DNA from: Smittium mucronatum
Lineage: Eukaryota; Kickxellomycota; Harpellomycetes; Harpellales; Legeriomycetaceae
DNA length: 20,234 nt
NCBI GenBank assembly: GCA_001953115.1
Contig: LSSL01000445.1
Location: 19,543 to 39,776, forward strand
Reading direction: 5' to 3'
The notes beneath the pieces were generated by a model. It was given only the letters and a program-made list of their open reading frames with translations, had not been told where the DNA came from and did not search any database. Positions within the stretch are counted from its first letter, which is position 1. Each line of letters starts with the position of its first letter. Made by a program: the position numbers and the translations under genes. Shown piece after piece: positions 19,381-20,234 of this stretch.

Positions 19381-20038
19381 AAAATGTTAAATATACATTT
19401 CCGAAAACCTTTTTTTATTAAATTTAATTTATTTTTATCAATGACGTATTTTTATTCTATTAAAACGATAAAAAAATAATTAATATAAATGTATATAGTT
19501 TAAACATTAAAGAACTGAAATTTTTTTTCAAAACCTGGAATTTTAGACAAAAATCTGAAAAAAATACCACATTCTTGCAAATATTAACAATCTAACTAAT
19601 AAAAGCTGAAAATTAATGCATGAAAATCTGAAAAAAAATAGGGGTAAATAAATAACATCCCAGGAATTCGATTTTAGATCAACAGAGTCAAACTTTAATA
19701 TATAAATTCTTCGATTAAATTGAAGCGAAAACCCTATAAAAAGAGTGTTTTTTTGGAAAAAATATTCATTAATACAATAATAAACAAATTAATGAAAAAA
19801 ACATTAGACAATAAATTATACATATATATATTTTTATATTGTACTAATATATCGTATTTTTTTGGAGCTGTAAAATGTAAATGATATTATGGAACATATT
19901 CTAATAGCAAATACAATAAAAAAACATTATTAAAATTTGTTAAGAGCATATAATTTATGTTTTAGATGAAATTTAGAGTTCATTATTGATAATTATAATG
20001 AAAAAGGCTCCAAGATAGTGGTTATTATATTTATATAA
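19381..20038. other. A+T-rich DNA, no gene seen
   Basis: About 650 bp of A+T-rich DNA with no supported frame, leading to the tandem repeats at the window end. Confidence 0.5.
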
Positions 20039-20092
20039 AAAAAAATAATAGATAAGTTATTATGCAAAAAAATAATAGATAAGTTATTATGC
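20039..20092. repeat. Perfect 27-bp tandem duplication
   Basis: Two exact copies of a 27-bp unit (seven A, then TAATAGATAAGTTATTATGC) lie head to tail at 20039-20065 and 20066-20092, followed by a partial A run. Each copy contains an imperfect inverted repeat (AATA and TTATT parts). It sits just before the hexanucleotide array. Confidence 0.9.
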
Positions 20093-20107
20093 AAAAAATT
20101 ATAAAAG

Positions 20108-20234
20108 CTACAACTACAACTACAACTACAACTACAACTACAACTACAACTACAACTACAACTACAACTACAACTACAACTACAACTACAACTACAACTA
20201 CAACTACAACTACAACTACAACTACAACTACAAC
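20108..20234. repeat. (CTACAA)n hexanucleotide array running off the window
   Basis: At least 21 perfect CTACAA units run to the last base of the window with no interruption. In the three + frames it would encode Leu-Gln, Tyr-Asn or Thr-Thr repeats, with no stop. It is C-containing, unlike the rest of the region, and not diverged, so it is young or actively homogenised. It may be a microsatellite, a coding repeat of a gene beyond the window, or the start of a terminal array; the edge hides which. Confidence 0.93.

Noticed and set aside
20108..20234. CRISPR array
   Set aside because: The repeat is a 6-bp perfect unit with no spacers, in a eukaryote-like context.
1..20234. tRNA, rRNA or other known RNA genes
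   Set aside because: I scanned for T-arm-like GTTCRA words followed by matching stems and for conserved rRNA words and found none that fold into a tRNA or match an rRNA. A covariance-model search would be decisive.

Overview
This 20.2-kb window is extremely A+T-rich (roughly four fifths by eye), full of long A and T runs, and contains no intact gene of normal length. It reads as a eukaryotic transposon graveyard. Three decayed elements can be recognised from their protein motifs: two copies of one Tc1/mariner-like transposase (about 10.2-11.1 kb and 12.5-13.15 kb) and one nearly full-length non-LTR retrotransposon (LINE) with an APE-type endonuclease and a reverse transcriptase (about 13.65-18.5 kb). 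All three lie on the + strand and all are broken by in-frame stops, frameshifts and loss of catalytic residues. The base composition, the lack of visible introns and this element mix suit a transposon-loaded A+T-rich eukaryote such as a large-genome microsporidian. That placement is inference: no host housekeeping gene or RNA gene is present to fix the taxon, and other A+T-rich protists or fungi remain possible.

Layout. From 1 to about 10.2 kb there is mostly featureless A+T-rich DNA with islands of slightly richer composition and protein-like frames. The best is a 106-codon open run at 1666-1983 that continues through two more frames to 2221. Weaker ones are at 740-877, 1235-1318, 2697-2903, 3616-3744, about 5.05-5.3 kb, 7.1-8.0 kb and 8630-8785. 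None is recognisable by family. Stops fall about once per 11 codons in random sequence of this composition, so frames of 40-60 codons arise often by chance and are scored low.

From 10.2 to 13.2 kb lie the two transposase copies, in the same orientation. They can be aligned block by block: the region of the first catalytic aspartate, a middle CDYWVKKL-like block, the region of the third acidic residue, and a HAG block near the C-terminus. Only the first copy keeps the helix-turn-helix N-terminus.

From 13.65 to 18.5 kb the LINE can be followed in order: an N-terminal region of unknown fold, a basic stretch, the endonuclease (a LQE-like block, a possible GDYN-like block, an IDH-like block and a SDH block), a linker, the reverse transcriptase (RPISL block, a motif A remnant, the GDQLSPL block and an active-site box decayed to CADN), the post-RT region, and a (AC)n(AT)n tail.

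From 18.55 kb to the end there is one more unidentified decayed coding stretch (18974-19380), a perfect 27-bp tandem duplication, and a (CTACAA)n hexanucleotide array that runs off the window edge. No functional operon or pathway is present; the window's content is a record of element insertion followed by decay.
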